Source: a virus. Taken from it: a stretch of DNA of 48,328 nt. The position numbers were made by a program, and so were the translations under genes. Shown here piece after piece: positions 32,416-39,604 of this stretch. Position 1 is the stretch's first letter; each line of letters opens with the position of its first letter. The notes below the pieces were generated by a model, which saw only the letters and a list, made by a program, of their open reading frames with translations, had not been told where the DNA came from and ran no database searches. The stretch spans positions 1-48,328 of IMG/VR virus record IMGVR_UViG_3300012205_000005. One strand, written 5' to 3'.

Positions 32416-34258
32416 CAGATCCCGGCACTCCAACTCGGTTAGCTTGTTCAGCGCCAGCACGTGGGCTTCCTCCCAGAATCTCACGCACGTCGGGCAGGAG
32501 ACGTTTACGGTCTCCGATGTCGAACGCGAAGAGGAGGCGGGAGGCGAGATCTTTGGCGCCGTCGAGAACAGTGAGAAGAACTTCCATAAGCGGGTGACCT
32601 TTGGGTAATTGTGAGACTGTGGCACTGGCTTCAACGATTTGTCGGTAGTATCCCGCCATCGTGTTAGCCATAAGAAGGAGACCTGTTCGGTCAACTTCCT
32701 TATTTGCGCTTGCATCCGATGCTGAAATGTTGAAGAAGAATCCTGGGTATTCTGAGGGTTCGTTACTGAGTTTGAAGGCTTTTTTGATTGCATTACCTTT
32801 TTCTCCCCATGCGATGTATTCGGGACCATCGGGACGGAATTGCTTGTAGGATTGGAAAATTAGGTTACCAATGTCGTGGAAGGGGTAGCGGGCTCGGTGG
32901 AGGTAAATATCAAGTCTACGGTTACCTTCAGCGAGTAAAGCCAGAGTGCCACCCGCGTTATAGATACCACGTTTACCTTGTAACACTCCAGCACCATAAC
33001 CCTGCATTGGAGCGGATACTCCAGTGTATTGCTCCGCGAGGAACATAATGTGTTTTTCCTCGTCGATCATAGAGTTGTAGTTGACCTGGAGGTTCAAGAC
33101 ATCCATATCATCCATAGCTTCTAGTTCGAAGACCTTGCCCGGGTACCACTCACTAGATGGATTTGGACTATCCGCGTAACGTTTCTTTTTGAAGGTCGGA
33201 ATGTTCCCGATAGTGTTAGAATCCCTGCGCGCGTTATGAATCTGAGCTTGCTCTTCTTGACTTTGCTCGATGATTTCAGGGATAGAGTAACCATAGATGA
33301 AATCCTCCCGAGGCATGAACTTGAGTTCCCCCCAACAGTGTTTTAACTTTTCATAAGGGTTGTAATACCCACGGAGGTAACCGTCTTTACCTGATACTTT
33401 GGGGTTGAAGGTAACCACGAGTTCGTAGGTCTTACCACGTTCAAGTTCGTAGTCAAACGTGGCTTCGATAGCGGTGTAAGGGCGGACTACGTCTTTGGTA
33501 AGATCGATACCTGCTTCGGTGGCTTGGGACTCACGAGCGGTACCGGATGAGGATTCAGGAGTGGTAAGAAGTTTATCGGCAGCGGTGGGATCCCAAATAC
33601 TATTTGCGCTCCTCCAGAGGACTTCCTCTTTGGTTAAACGAAGGCGGTGGTAAATCTGACGAGCGTCACGAAGCCATTGAACGGTGATGGGGTTGACCCA
33701 AACGTCGTCAAATGCGATAGGGCGGAGGTCGAGATAGGATTGAGTGACTTCTTTCTGCTTGACGGATTTACCATCATCCGACAATCCTGAAACCTTCCAC
33801 CTACGATCTTCGATCCAGGGACCTTTTACCATACACTGCCCGGTCTTGAAGGCACGGTAAATTCCACTATCGAAGATTTCGGGCAATCTAAGTTGGAACT
33901 TGGACCAAAATTCCATTCCTTCGGATAAGCTTTCTGAGTCCTCGTGAGTCATGCCTTCGACCAGGGCTTTGGGGCGCCACATAGGTTTGGTGGCGAGGAT
34001 AAGGCCGAAGATACGAGCGGAGAGAATATCGGTGTGCATTCGGATGAGTTGAGGGACGAAGTTACTCGCACGGTAGAAGGGAGTGGTACGGATGGCTTCG
34101 AGAGGTTTACCACTATAGTTGTCCATCCATCGGGTGTATTTAGACTCAATTTGGGTGGTACGGGCTTTGGCGACGGGACCGAATCCATCCCTGGTCAAGA
34201 ATCCTACCAATTCCGCTTTACGCTCGTCGGAGATCGGGAGTTCAATAACTCTAGGCAT
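32321..34258 (-). CDS. Portal protein
   Basis: 645 aa. Upstream of the scaffold and capsid genes and directly after the large terminase (8 nt overlap). It has the length and pattern of podovirus portals: YTRWMDNYSGKPLEAIRTTPFYRASNFVP near the start, the phrase EQAQIHNARRDSNTIGN in the middle (a crown/stem region seen in many portals) and QQLSQNISSISRG at the end. It forms the dodecameric DNA channel at the capsid vertex. Confidence 0.8.
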   Translation of the reverse strand: MPRVIELPISDERKAELVGFLTRDGFGPVAKARTTQIESKYTRWMDNYSGKPLEAIRTTPFYRASNFVPQLIRMHTDILSARIFGLILATKPMWRPKALVEGMTHEDSESLSEGMEFWSKFQLRLPEIFDSGIYRAFKTGQCMVKGPWIEDRRWKVSGLSDDGKSVKQKEVTQSYLDLRPIAFDDVWVNPITVQWLRDARQIYHRLRLTKEEVLWRSANSIWDPTAADKLLTTPESSSGTARESQATEAGIDLTKDVVRPYTAIEATFDYELERGKTYELVVTFNPKVSGKDGYLRGYYNPYEKLKHCWGELKFMPREDFIYGYSIPEIIEQSQEEQAQIHNARRDSNTIGNIPTFKKKRYADSPNPSSEWYPGKVFELEAMDDMDVLNLQVNYNSMIDEEKHIMFLAEQYTGVSAPMQGYGAGVLQGKRGIYNAGGTLALLAEGNRRLDIYLHRARYPFHDIGNLIFQSYKQFRPDGPEYIAWGEKGNAIKKAFKLSNEPSEYPGFFFNISASDASANKEVDRTGLLLMANTMAGYYRQIVEASATVSQLPKGHPLMEVLLTVLDGAKDLASRLLFAFDIGDRKRLLPDVREILGGSPRAGAEQANRVGVPGSDEPVSIERLQQLSQNISSISRGAREEASGRM

Positions 34259-35858
34259 AACCGCCGTAATCCCTTTCTGTGTGGGTAAATGGTTTCCCGA
34301 CTAGTTGCGCGGATACTCTAGCAGCCTTGTCGGATGCTATCTCTACATCACTAATGGGAGGTCGCAAGAGCTTGCACAAGTAAGCTAAAGCGTCGAACAT
34401 ATCAACCAAAGTTCCGTGAGGAAATTCAATAATTTGTCTGCGCAACTTCGTCATCCCTCGACGGAGATATATTCGTTTCTCTTGAGAGGGTTTCTGAGCG
34501 TACATACGAATGCGCTCTTCCTTCGACATAACGCCACCTTCAGGTTTGACACCGATTGGGGTGATTTTCCTGTGTGGGTTCTTGAGGAATCTACCGTCTT
34601 TAAGGTGTCCAGCGGAGCAATATGGACACTCCTGTTGATGAGCACGTTCCCTGCAAAAGTCTTCTACTGATTTTTGGGCACCTACTAATTCATAATGGTT
34701 TTTGTAAAATCTCCAACGGTCATTTATCTCATGCCAGTGCTCAACTGCTTCACCAATTGTACAGTTTTCCCCCAGACTCTCCAGAACGAAGATTCTACGG
34801 AGGGAGTCCATCCCAGCTCCGATAATCGCGTTCTCGGCAGACGCGGACTTGCCCCCGGCGCTCACATCGTACATTGACATACGAAGAAGCAGCCCCGTGT
34901 CGATCTGGGGGGTGCCATCACAGGGAACGATTGTGTGGCCATCTGGGGCAACATCGTATTCCTGAATCCAGTCAGATTCGAAATCAGTGCTGCCAGGCAT
35001 AGAAGGGGTATTCATATACTGGCAGTTGAATTTGTAATCCTTCATTTCATCCCGAATTTTGGCGAGTGTGGTTAAATTCAATCGCTCCGGAAATGTTGGT
35101 TTACCATCTTCAATCGCTGAACGAATGTACCAAAGACCTTCGGGTAACATATCCATCATGACTTTACCGAAGACGTCAGCGAATCCGTGTTTCCATCTAG
35201 TACCGAGAAAACACCTCCTGCGAGTTTCCGGGTTCTCAAGGAGACCTCTACTGTATTGGATAAACGCCCAGGCAGCTTCATGATGAGCAGGACTATCCGC
35301 GTCGACTTCAGCTACCGGATCGTCGAATATAACTTCAGTGTAATGAAACCCGGTCCGCTTCGCGTTGATGCCATCACATGTGACTGTGGGCTCGTCAAAG
35401 GTACCTTCTCGGGGTAGGAGGATTTCTGCATCCGTCCATTTCGCTGAGTTCGGGTCTACCTGTTGTAATTCAGGGTATAACCATCGGAGTAACTTGTTGT
35501 TCAGGATGTTCCATTTAATATCGATCAGCGCTTTCTTTGCTATGGTATCGCTGGCTCCGATATTCAGGAACCTCTCGGTGTGATCTTGGAGATACCGCCA
35601 GAGCATGTATGCCTTAGTCCTGATTGTGGACTTGAACCCTCCCCTCATCATTAAGTAACCCTGGAGGGGGTCATTCATCCTTCGTTGGATCTCCTCGCAG
35701 AAAGGTAGATGTAAGTGATCCGTCAAGTCGCGATAGTTCATCACAACCTTGGCGAAGTAGTATAACGACGAGTCAGACTTATCCCTGAGTTCCTGCCAGA
35801 GGTCTTCAGCTTTGCCCGTCTCCGCTATCTGCATGATCAACGGGGTTTCCGTTGTCAC
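34251..35858 (-). CDS. terL: Terminase large subunit
   Basis: 535 aa from GTG 35858. The ATPase domain shows a deviant Walker A in MMRGGFKSTIRTK (about residue 75) and Walker B in TEVIFDDPVAE (about 175). The nuclease domain shows MYDVSAGGKS (about 330), VLESLGENC, and a late Asp in MFDALAYL. It packages DNA through the portal. The start overlaps the small terminase gene by 53 nt; a downstream ATG (MQIAETG) is an alternative start. Confidence 0.88.
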   Translation of the reverse strand: MTTETPLIMQIAETGKAEDLWQELRDKSDSSLYYFAKVVMNYRDLTDHLHLPFCEEIQRRMNDPLQGYLMMRGGFKSTIRTKAYMLWRYLQDHTERFLNIGASDTIAKKALIDIKWNILNNKLLRWLYPELQQVDPNSAKWTDAEILLPREGTFDEPTVTCDGINAKRTGFHYTEVIFDDPVAEVDADSPAHHEAAWAFIQYSRGLLENPETRRRCFLGTRWKHGFADVFGKVMMDMLPEGLWYIRSAIEDGKPTFPERLNLTTLAKIRDEMKDYKFNCQYMNTPSMPGSTDFESDWIQEYDVAPDGHTIVPCDGTPQIDTGLLLRMSMYDVSAGGKSASAENAIIGAGMDSLRRIFVLESLGENCTIGEAVEHWHEINDRWRFYKNHYELVGAQKSVEDFCRERAHQQECPYCSAGHLKDGRFLKNPHRKITPIGVKPEGGVMSKEERIRMYAQKPSQEKRIYLRRGMTKLRRQIIEFPHGTLVDMFDALAYLCKLLRPPISDVEIASDKAARVSAQLVGKPFTHTERDYGGYA

Positions 35859-36357
35859 TGTCGGTTACCTGCTTTCGTTGGAATTGCTCAAGTTCTTTGG
35901 CCGTTGCGGCAGCGTGGATTAATACCGCAGGGGAGATAAAATCATGTGACATTGACCCAGTGATATCCATCCGTTTAGTCCGGGATGACTTCGGGTCTCG
36001 GTCAAGGAGATCTTGACATACCTTTAACTTCAGTGTACTCGGACCGGTTAATTCTCCCATCATCGACATCATTTCCTCGAGAGCTGTAGCGGAGGCTTCC
36101 TCGAGCTTTTGCGCCATTTCAATTTGACTAGTGGATAGTTCATCAACCAACCTCTTCGCCATCTCACCCGAGTGTTCTCTCAACTGAAGCAAGAACTCAG
36201 GTTTCTTCGCGTGGAGGCGAATAGTGTTATAATTACACTTCATCTGGGTAGCGCACTCTTTTAAGGTGAACCCAGTCAAGAGCAAACGTAAGAGTTCTTC
36301 TTGCTTAATCGTCGCTCGTGCGGGATGCGCCCACGAAGATGCTGGTTCCATTCCCAT
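35806..36357 (-). CDS. terS: Terminase small subunit-like HTH protein
   Basis: 183 aa. An N-terminal helix-turn-helix (EELLRLLLTGFTLKECATQMKCNYNTIRLHAKKPEF) is followed by a long helical oligomerisation region (MAQKLEEASATALEEMMSMM). This is the architecture of small terminase subunits that bind the packaging site. It is directly upstream of and overlaps terL. The identification is by architecture and position. Confidence 0.7.
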   Translation of the reverse strand: MGMEPASSWAHPARATIKQEELLRLLLTGFTLKECATQMKCNYNTIRLHAKKPEFLLQLREHSGEMAKRLVDELSTSQIEMAQKLEEASATALEEMMSMMGELTGPSTLKLKVCQDLLDRDPKSSRTKRMDITGSMSHDFISPAVLIHAAATAKELEQFQRKQVTDSDNGNPVDHADSGDGQS

Positions 36358-36795
36358 TTACTGATCCTTAGGTAAGGTTACCCCACCTTCAGGCGGCATT
36401 TCTTTAACATGTTGTTTGTGATGGGGTTCTGCCGGCATTTGCAAATGAGTTGATCCAACGTTGCGACCCTGGTTAAGATCGGTTGCTTGATCCGAGTGCC
36501 GACGTCCCGACATGTGTTGTTTGTGTCGACCCATCCCAGGCATTCCAGCCACGGTTTCACCAGCATCCGTGGTATGCTCTCGGTACAACATATCCGGAGC
36601 TTCTAACCCCGGAGTCGCACCTCCGTTTAGGTTAACGTGGTATAAAACCACTGCCGAGCCCTTGTCATCCTGGGCTAACGATGCTGGTCCCTCAGACCTG
36701 GTCCTGGCGTCACCTTCCAGGATCGGCCGCTTTTCCAGAACTTCCTTGTCATGGTTCCTTTGTTGAATGGGAACCTGAACATTGGTTTGGCTCAT
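36358..36795 (-). CDS. Disordered hypothetical protein ending LPKDQ
   Basis: 145 aa, His/Gln/Gly-rich (GMPGMGRHKQHMSGRRH, EPHHKQHVKEMPPEGG), likely disordered, with one beta-like segment (SAVVLYHVNLNGG). It shares the C-terminal LPKDQ and the GSAVV/GSVV beta segment with the next gene upstream, so the two look like diverged copies. Its stop abuts the terS start. Function unknown. Confidence 0.5.
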   Translation of the reverse strand: MSQTNVQVPIQQRNHDKEVLEKRPILEGDARTRSEGPASLAQDDKGSAVVLYHVNLNGGATPGLEAPDMLYREHTTDAGETVAGMPGMGRHKQHMSGRRHSDQATDLNQGRNVGSTHLQMPAEPHHKQHVKEMPPEGGVTLPKDQ

Positions 36796-36798
36796 ATA

Positions 36799-37014
36799 TT
36801 ACTGATCCTTCGGCAGCGGTCCCGTCGATCCATGCAACGAGCCAAGTGGCGGCCCGTCATTATCATACGGTTCCTCCACCCGGTTGTGAAATATCACCAC
36901 CGACCCAACCGCCACACTCGACCTCGCGCCGGTTGCAGCATGCCCTTCCGGAGGCGTCAACGTATCCGGTTTCTTCTCACTCCCCGCAGGTAAACTCTCA
37001 CGTCTTTCTTCCAT
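36799..37014 (-). CDS. Small hypothetical protein ending LPKDQ
   Basis: 71 aa (MEERRESLPAGSEKKPDTL). It contains SSVAVGSVVIFHNRVEEP and ends PLPKDQ, mirroring the 145-aa neighbour. The shared tail and central strand suggest a tandem duplication with later expansion of the larger copy. No family recognised. Confidence 0.5.
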   Translation of the reverse strand: MEERRESLPAGSEKKPDTLTPPEGHAATGARSSVAVGSVVIFHNRVEEPYDNDGPPLGSLHGSTGPLPKDQ

Positions 37015-37015
37015 A

Positions 37016-37339
37016 TTATCCTACCTTTCTGATCCCTTGAGGTTTTACTTCCTCTAGGTAATCATCCAAATCGCAGAGATCGTTCAGATTGCCGTCTACA
37101 GCAATATAAACTAGCATTCCCATTCTCTGCAATACTTTACACATTCTTACTTGGTCAGGAGTTAGTCTGGCAGCAGGGCTATCTCCTCCATGTTCTAAAG
37201 ACTTAACTTCAACAAAGATAACTTCTTCACCCTTGACCAAACAGAAGTCTGGCCACCCCCTTCTCAGTACTTCGTACCCTTTTGCAAGAGCCATTAACTC
37301 GAGGCGACGTTCTGATGTACTACAACCTGAAGTTAGCAT
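37016..37339 (-). CDS. VRR-NUC / PD-(D/E)XK nuclease
   Basis: 107 aa. The core GWPDFCLVKGEEVIFVEVKS supplies the Asp and the ExK pair of the PD-(D/E)XK fold, and LTPDQVRMCKVLQRMG is the QxxxxxxLxxxG helix of VRR-NUC resolvases. A role in resolving branched DNA before packaging is likely. It is the first gene of the leftward unit. Its ATG lies only 9 nt beyond the -10 box of the leftward promoter, so its mRNA may be leaderless. Confidence 0.78.
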   Translation of the reverse strand: MLTSGCSTSERRLELMALAKGYEVLRRGWPDFCLVKGEEVIFVEVKSLEHGGDSPAARLTPDQVRMCKVLQRMGMLVYIAVDGNLNDLCDLDDYLEEVKPQGIRKVG

Positions 37340-37347
37340 ACGAGCGT

Positions 37348-37386
37348 ATTATAGTACAGATACAAGCCAAAGGCAAGGGCCAGTTG
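37348..37386 (-). promoter_or_regulatory. Leftward sigma70-type promoter with CMACTGG box
   Basis: Read on the minus strand: CAACTGG (37380-37386), three bases, TTGCCT (37371-37376), a 17-base spacer, TATAAT (37348-37353). It points into the nuclease-terminase unit. The box and spacing match those of the rightward promoters at 38.0, 39.3, 42.0 and 42.5 kb. Confidence 0.8.
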
Positions 37387-37556
37387 GGACGTGCCTACCA
37401 AAAAATTTTTCATGCTATGCAAGGTCCGTACAGTCCCGGACCAAAAATAGTTGGACCGTTAATATCGCTAATTCGCACGACCCGGTTTTTGGGGACGGCG
37501 GGTGGCGACAAGACGTGGTTGCCCGAGAGGCTACGTTATCTCGATGGAGGTGACGT

Positions 37557-37853
37557 ATGTCACAAAGCAACAACGGTCAAGTATGGACGTTGCAGTTGAG
37601 TCCTGAGTTGGTCAAAAGGACCGAGGAACTCAGAAAGGACGGTCAATCACACCGTGACCTGATGGAGCAGGTGTTTAAGTTGGGGTTGTATCAACTTGAA
37701 TACAGGAAAGGTCCTGAGTCGGTTGCTGCAAGAAAGGCGTATCGGGACAAGCTGAATGAGCAGAACAAGATCGGAAGGGAGTTGCTGAAGAAAGCATCGA
37801 CCGATCCTGAACTCGCGGTTAAGCTTGGACTCGGAACGCGTGTAGCACTCTAG
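37557..37853 (+). CDS. Early hypothetical protein (LYQLEY family)
   Basis: 98 aa. GGAGGTG lies about 8 nt upstream of ATG 37557. Helical and charged; the segment GLYQLEYRKGPESVAARKAYRD resembles ALYQLEYQRESHRKRGQSERD in the gene at 38805, so the two may be paralogues. N-terminal QVWTLQLSPELVKRTEELRKD could be a ribbon-helix-helix-like DNA-binding start. First gene of the rightward unit, so a regulator is plausible. Upstream (37340-37556) I see the leftward promoter and nothing else firm. Confidence 0.6.
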   Translation: MSQSNNGQVWTLQLSPELVKRTEELRKDGQSHRDLMEQVFKLGLYQLEYRKGPESVAARKAYRDKLNEQNKIGRELLKKASTDPELAVKLGLGTRVAL

Positions 37854-37860
37854 GTTGATC

Positions 37861-37888
37861 GAGGAGATTGTTCTCGGGCAGTCTCCTC
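37861..37888 (+). terminator. Strong RNA hairpin, attenuator- or terminator-like
   Basis: A 10-bp stem (GAGGAGATTG with CAGTCTCCTC, one G-T pair) and an 8-base loop, 8 bases after the 98-aa gene. No T-run follows. The 3' arm also contains CCTCC (37885-37889), which can pair with GGAGG at 37899-37903, giving two mutually exclusive folds. The rest of this 354-base gap (37854-38207) holds two promoters and no convincing gene. Confidence 0.5.
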
Positions 37889-38033
37889 CCTTGAGCTTGG
37901 AGGGCTCTTCAACACACTAGGCAAAGCCTAAAACACCTCGCGGTCATGCGAGCCGGAGGTCTGGTTGAAGTTGGTATACGTAAGACCGCCACACTAGAGG
38001 TTGCAATTGACGAAGGTGCTGATGAAGGGACTA

Positions 38034-38072
38034 CCACTGGTCCTTGCCATTGGCAAACTTCTGGAGTATAAT
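38034..38072 (+). promoter_or_regulatory. Rightward promoter P1 with CCACTGG box
   Basis: CCACTGG (38034-38040), three bases, TTGCCA (38044-38049), 17 bases, TATAAT (38067-38072). The -35 is also part of an inverted repeat, TTGCCA-T-TGGCAA (38044-38056), which could be an operator. It drives the small-gene cluster starting at 38208. Confidence 0.8.
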
Positions 38073-38129
38073 GCTCTAGTTAAAGGAGGTTGCGAGGTTG
38101 GTGGAAGTCCCACGACCAAAACTTTCCAG

Positions 38130-38158
38130 TTGATTTTTGAATTTGAATGTAGTATAAT
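38130..38158 (+). promoter_or_regulatory. Rightward sigma70-type promoter without the box
   Basis: TTGATT (38130-38135), 17 bases, TATAAT (38153-38158), giving a leader of about 40 bases before the gene at 38208. It lacks the CCACTGG box and so might be controlled differently from P1, 86 bases upstream. Confidence 0.7.
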
Positions 38159-38207
38159 CCTAACATGATGAGACAACAATGATCTCATCCATCACAGGAG
38201 GTGACTT

Positions 38208-38435
38208 ATGTTAAACGATAAAGTTGTTTACACCAAGGTTGAAGTTACCGATCCAGTAGTTGTTCAACTCGCAAAGGAGGTAGGTCAACCGGTGACCGCG
38301 ATCGCCGCGATGATAAATCAAGACCGCTACAGGAAAGCGTATAATAAACTCCAACAGTCCAGGATGAAGGTGATACGTGCACTTATTAAGCAACATCCAG
38401 AGTTGGTCAAGGAGGTGAATGATGGAACCAAGTGA
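38208..38435 (+). CDS. Early hypothetical protein
   Basis: 75 aa; AGGAGGTG is 6 nt before ATG 38208. Beta-strand start (KVVYTKVEVTDPVVVQLAKE), then VGQPVTAIAAMINQDRYRKAYNKLQQ, which could be a small helix-turn-helix, and a basic end. It overlaps the next gene. No family recognised. Confidence 0.6.
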   Translation: MLNDKVVYTKVEVTDPVVVQLAKEVGQPVTAIAAMINQDRYRKAYNKLQQSRMKVIRALIKQHPELVKEVNDGTK

Positions 38436-38673
38436 ACCGTTTAAGTGCGATAGATGTGGGAAGGAAATACCGTTACCAACACTTGACGAGGATGGGGTTT
38501 TAACCCTCGACATCTGGGCACAAAACTGTCTATTGTGGGATGAGGACACTAAGACGGGGTATCAACCGAACGAGGTCGAGACTGACTATCTGTCATTCTG
38601 CACGGAATGTCGCCAGGAAGTGATTATACAATGGAAAGCGTTTGTTGGAGCCGTAACGAAGGAAAGGAGGTAG
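38422..38673 (+). CDS. Zinc-ribbon early protein
   Basis: 83 aa from ATG 38422, with AAGGAGG 6 nt upstream; ATG 38419 also fits. CDRCGKEIP at residue 9 and CTECRQE near residue 60 form a likely four-cysteine zinc site; the region between is acidic. Typical of small phage host-takeover proteins, but function is unknown. Confidence 0.6.
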   Translation: MEPSEPFKCDRCGKEIPLPTLDEDGVLTLDIWAQNCLLWDEDTKTGYQPNEVETDYLSFCTECRQEVIIQWKAFVGAVTKERR

Positions 38674-38676
38674 CAA

Positions 38677-38805
38677 ATGATCTGGGGAATGATTAACCCA
38701 ATATGTAACTTGTTCAAACATGATACTTCCTACACCAACAAATGGTGGTGCCCTGGTTGTTGGTGGATGAAAGTGAAGTACAGGTTGAAAGGAGGGAGAT
38801 ACTAA
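38677..38805 (+). CDS. Very small Trp/Cys-rich protein
   Basis: 42 aa (MIWGMINPICNLFKHD) with a WWCPGCWW core. AAAGGAGG sits 7 nt before ATG 38677 and the stop overlaps the next ATG (TAATG). The strong ribosome site and perfect fit between neighbours argue that it is translated. The CPGC pair could bind metal. No family recognised. Confidence 0.5.
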   Translation: MIWGMINPICNLFKHDTSYTNKWWCPGCWWMKVKYRLKGGRY

Positions 38806-39116
38806 TGGAAATCAAACTGAAGGGTAGGGAGATGCCGAGAGGTCCTGCGGGAGATGTTAAGTTCACTACTCTCGGTGTAGACAGCGGTTCGATACCTGTA
38901 GGTCCACATGAACCTTGCGTGTTGGAGGTATTCTCACCACCTGAGGTGGTTGAACTTGTCAACCGAGCACTCTACCAACTTGAATATCAACGTGAATCAC
39001 ACCGTAAGAGAGGACAAAGTGAACGTGACAAGATGAAAGCGTTGAAGGCAGCGTTGAAGGCACAAGGGAAGGATGTGAAGACTGAGACTATTAACAAGCA
39101 ACTGAAGGGAGAGTGA
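38805..39116 (+). CDS. Early hypothetical protein (LYQLEY family)
   Basis: 103 aa from ATG 38805, which overlaps the upstream stop and has AAAGGAGGG before it. Beta N-terminus, then PPEVVELVNRALYQLEYQRESH and a basic Lys-rich coil (MKALKAALKAQGKD). It resembles the 98-aa gene at 37557 in its central segment. Function unknown; early position suggests a regulatory or takeover protein. Confidence 0.6.
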   Translation: MEIKLKGREMPRGPAGDVKFTTLGVDSGSIPVGPHEPCVLEVFSPPEVVELVNRALYQLEYQRESHRKRGQSERDKMKALKAALKAQGKDVKTETINKQLKGE

Positions 39117-39117
39117 C

Positions 39118-39333
39118 ATGAAAGGTTACTACATTATACGTTCGTTCAGTTTACCTGTATCTGTTTTCTGTGAAGGTGAGGCTGAGCGTTCACATGTTGA
39201 ACAACTATCCAACGCTGAGTTCACGCAATGGTGGCAAAATCATACTGACCATGATGAAAGGGACGGCCTACTCGACGGAGTCGACTTGGTGAGAGTATCC
39301 TCCCAAACGACTGAATGCGTGGGAGACATCTGA
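39118..39333 (+). CDS. Early hypothetical protein
   Basis: 71 aa beginning MKGYYIIRSFSLPVSVFCEG, which reads as a beta hairpin, then an acidic, His/Trp-containing half (FTQWWQNHTDHDERDG). AAGGGAGAGTG precedes the ATG. Last gene before the second promoter region. Confidence 0.55.
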   Translation: MKGYYIIRSFSLPVSVFCEGEAERSHVEQLSNAEFTQWWQNHTDHDERDGLLDGVDLVRVSSQTTECVGDI

Positions 39334-39337
39334 CATC

Positions 39338-39376
39338 CCACTGGATCTTGCTTTTGTGTGAAATGTATGATATACT
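39338..39376 (+). promoter_or_regulatory. Rightward promoter P2 with CCACTGG box
   Basis: CCACTGG (39338-39344), three bases, TTGCTT (39348-39353), 17 bases, TATACT (39371-39376). It lies just after the preceding stop codon and upstream of the AT-rich tract. Confidence 0.75.
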
Positions 39377-39386
39377 GGTGTCAATT

Positions 39387-39548
39387 ATGCAGAAAGCGCG
39401 ACGTTTCTCAAAGAAACAATCATATAGGCTATCCCCTGCACTCCGGGAGTTATGTAAGAATCTGGATAATATAATACATATAATATGTATATATATTATA
39501 AAGATAAGAACACGAGTCCCGGCCTGCATGAATATCCGGTTTGTTTGA
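39387..39548 (+). CDS. Doubtful small basic ORF over the AT-rich tract
   Basis: 53 aa (MQKARRFSKKQSYRL) starting 11 bases after the P2 -10 box. There is no ribosome site, and the second half is an artefact-like IIHIICIYII run produced by the AT-rich tract. It could be a leaderless short peptide, but the stretch is more likely a non-coding leader or origin. Confidence 0.2.
   Translation: MQKARRFSKKQSYRLSPALRELCKNLDNIIHIICIYIIKIRTRVPACMNIRFV
39463..39512. other. AT-rich tract, candidate DNA unwinding element
   Basis: About 50 bases made almost only of A and T, with stacked TATAAT/ATATGT words and a near-palindrome ACATATAATATGT (39475-39487), in a genome of mixed composition. It lies between two promoters at the start of an early cluster. 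This would suit an origin-melting site or a multi-promoter region. Nothing else in the window looks alike. Confidence 0.45.
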
Positions 39549-39552
39549 ATCT

Positions 39553-39580
39553 TTGAGAATACGACCAGTTGTTGCATAAT
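39553..39580 (+). promoter_or_regulatory. Probable promoter upstream of the AT-hook gene
   Basis: TTGAGA (39553-39558), 16 bases, CATAAT (39575-39580), about 25 bases before the start of the gene at 39605. No CCACTGG box. The AT-rich tract just upstream could act as an UP element. Confidence 0.5.
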
Positions 39581-39604
39581 ACGTACATGTGAAAGGTGTA
39601 AACA

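Noticed and set aside
38080-38150. Leader-peptide frames after AAAGGAGG at 38081
   Set aside because: The only nearby starts (TTG, GTG) have unsuitable spacing and give 10-16 residue peptides with no regulatory codon run; not supported.
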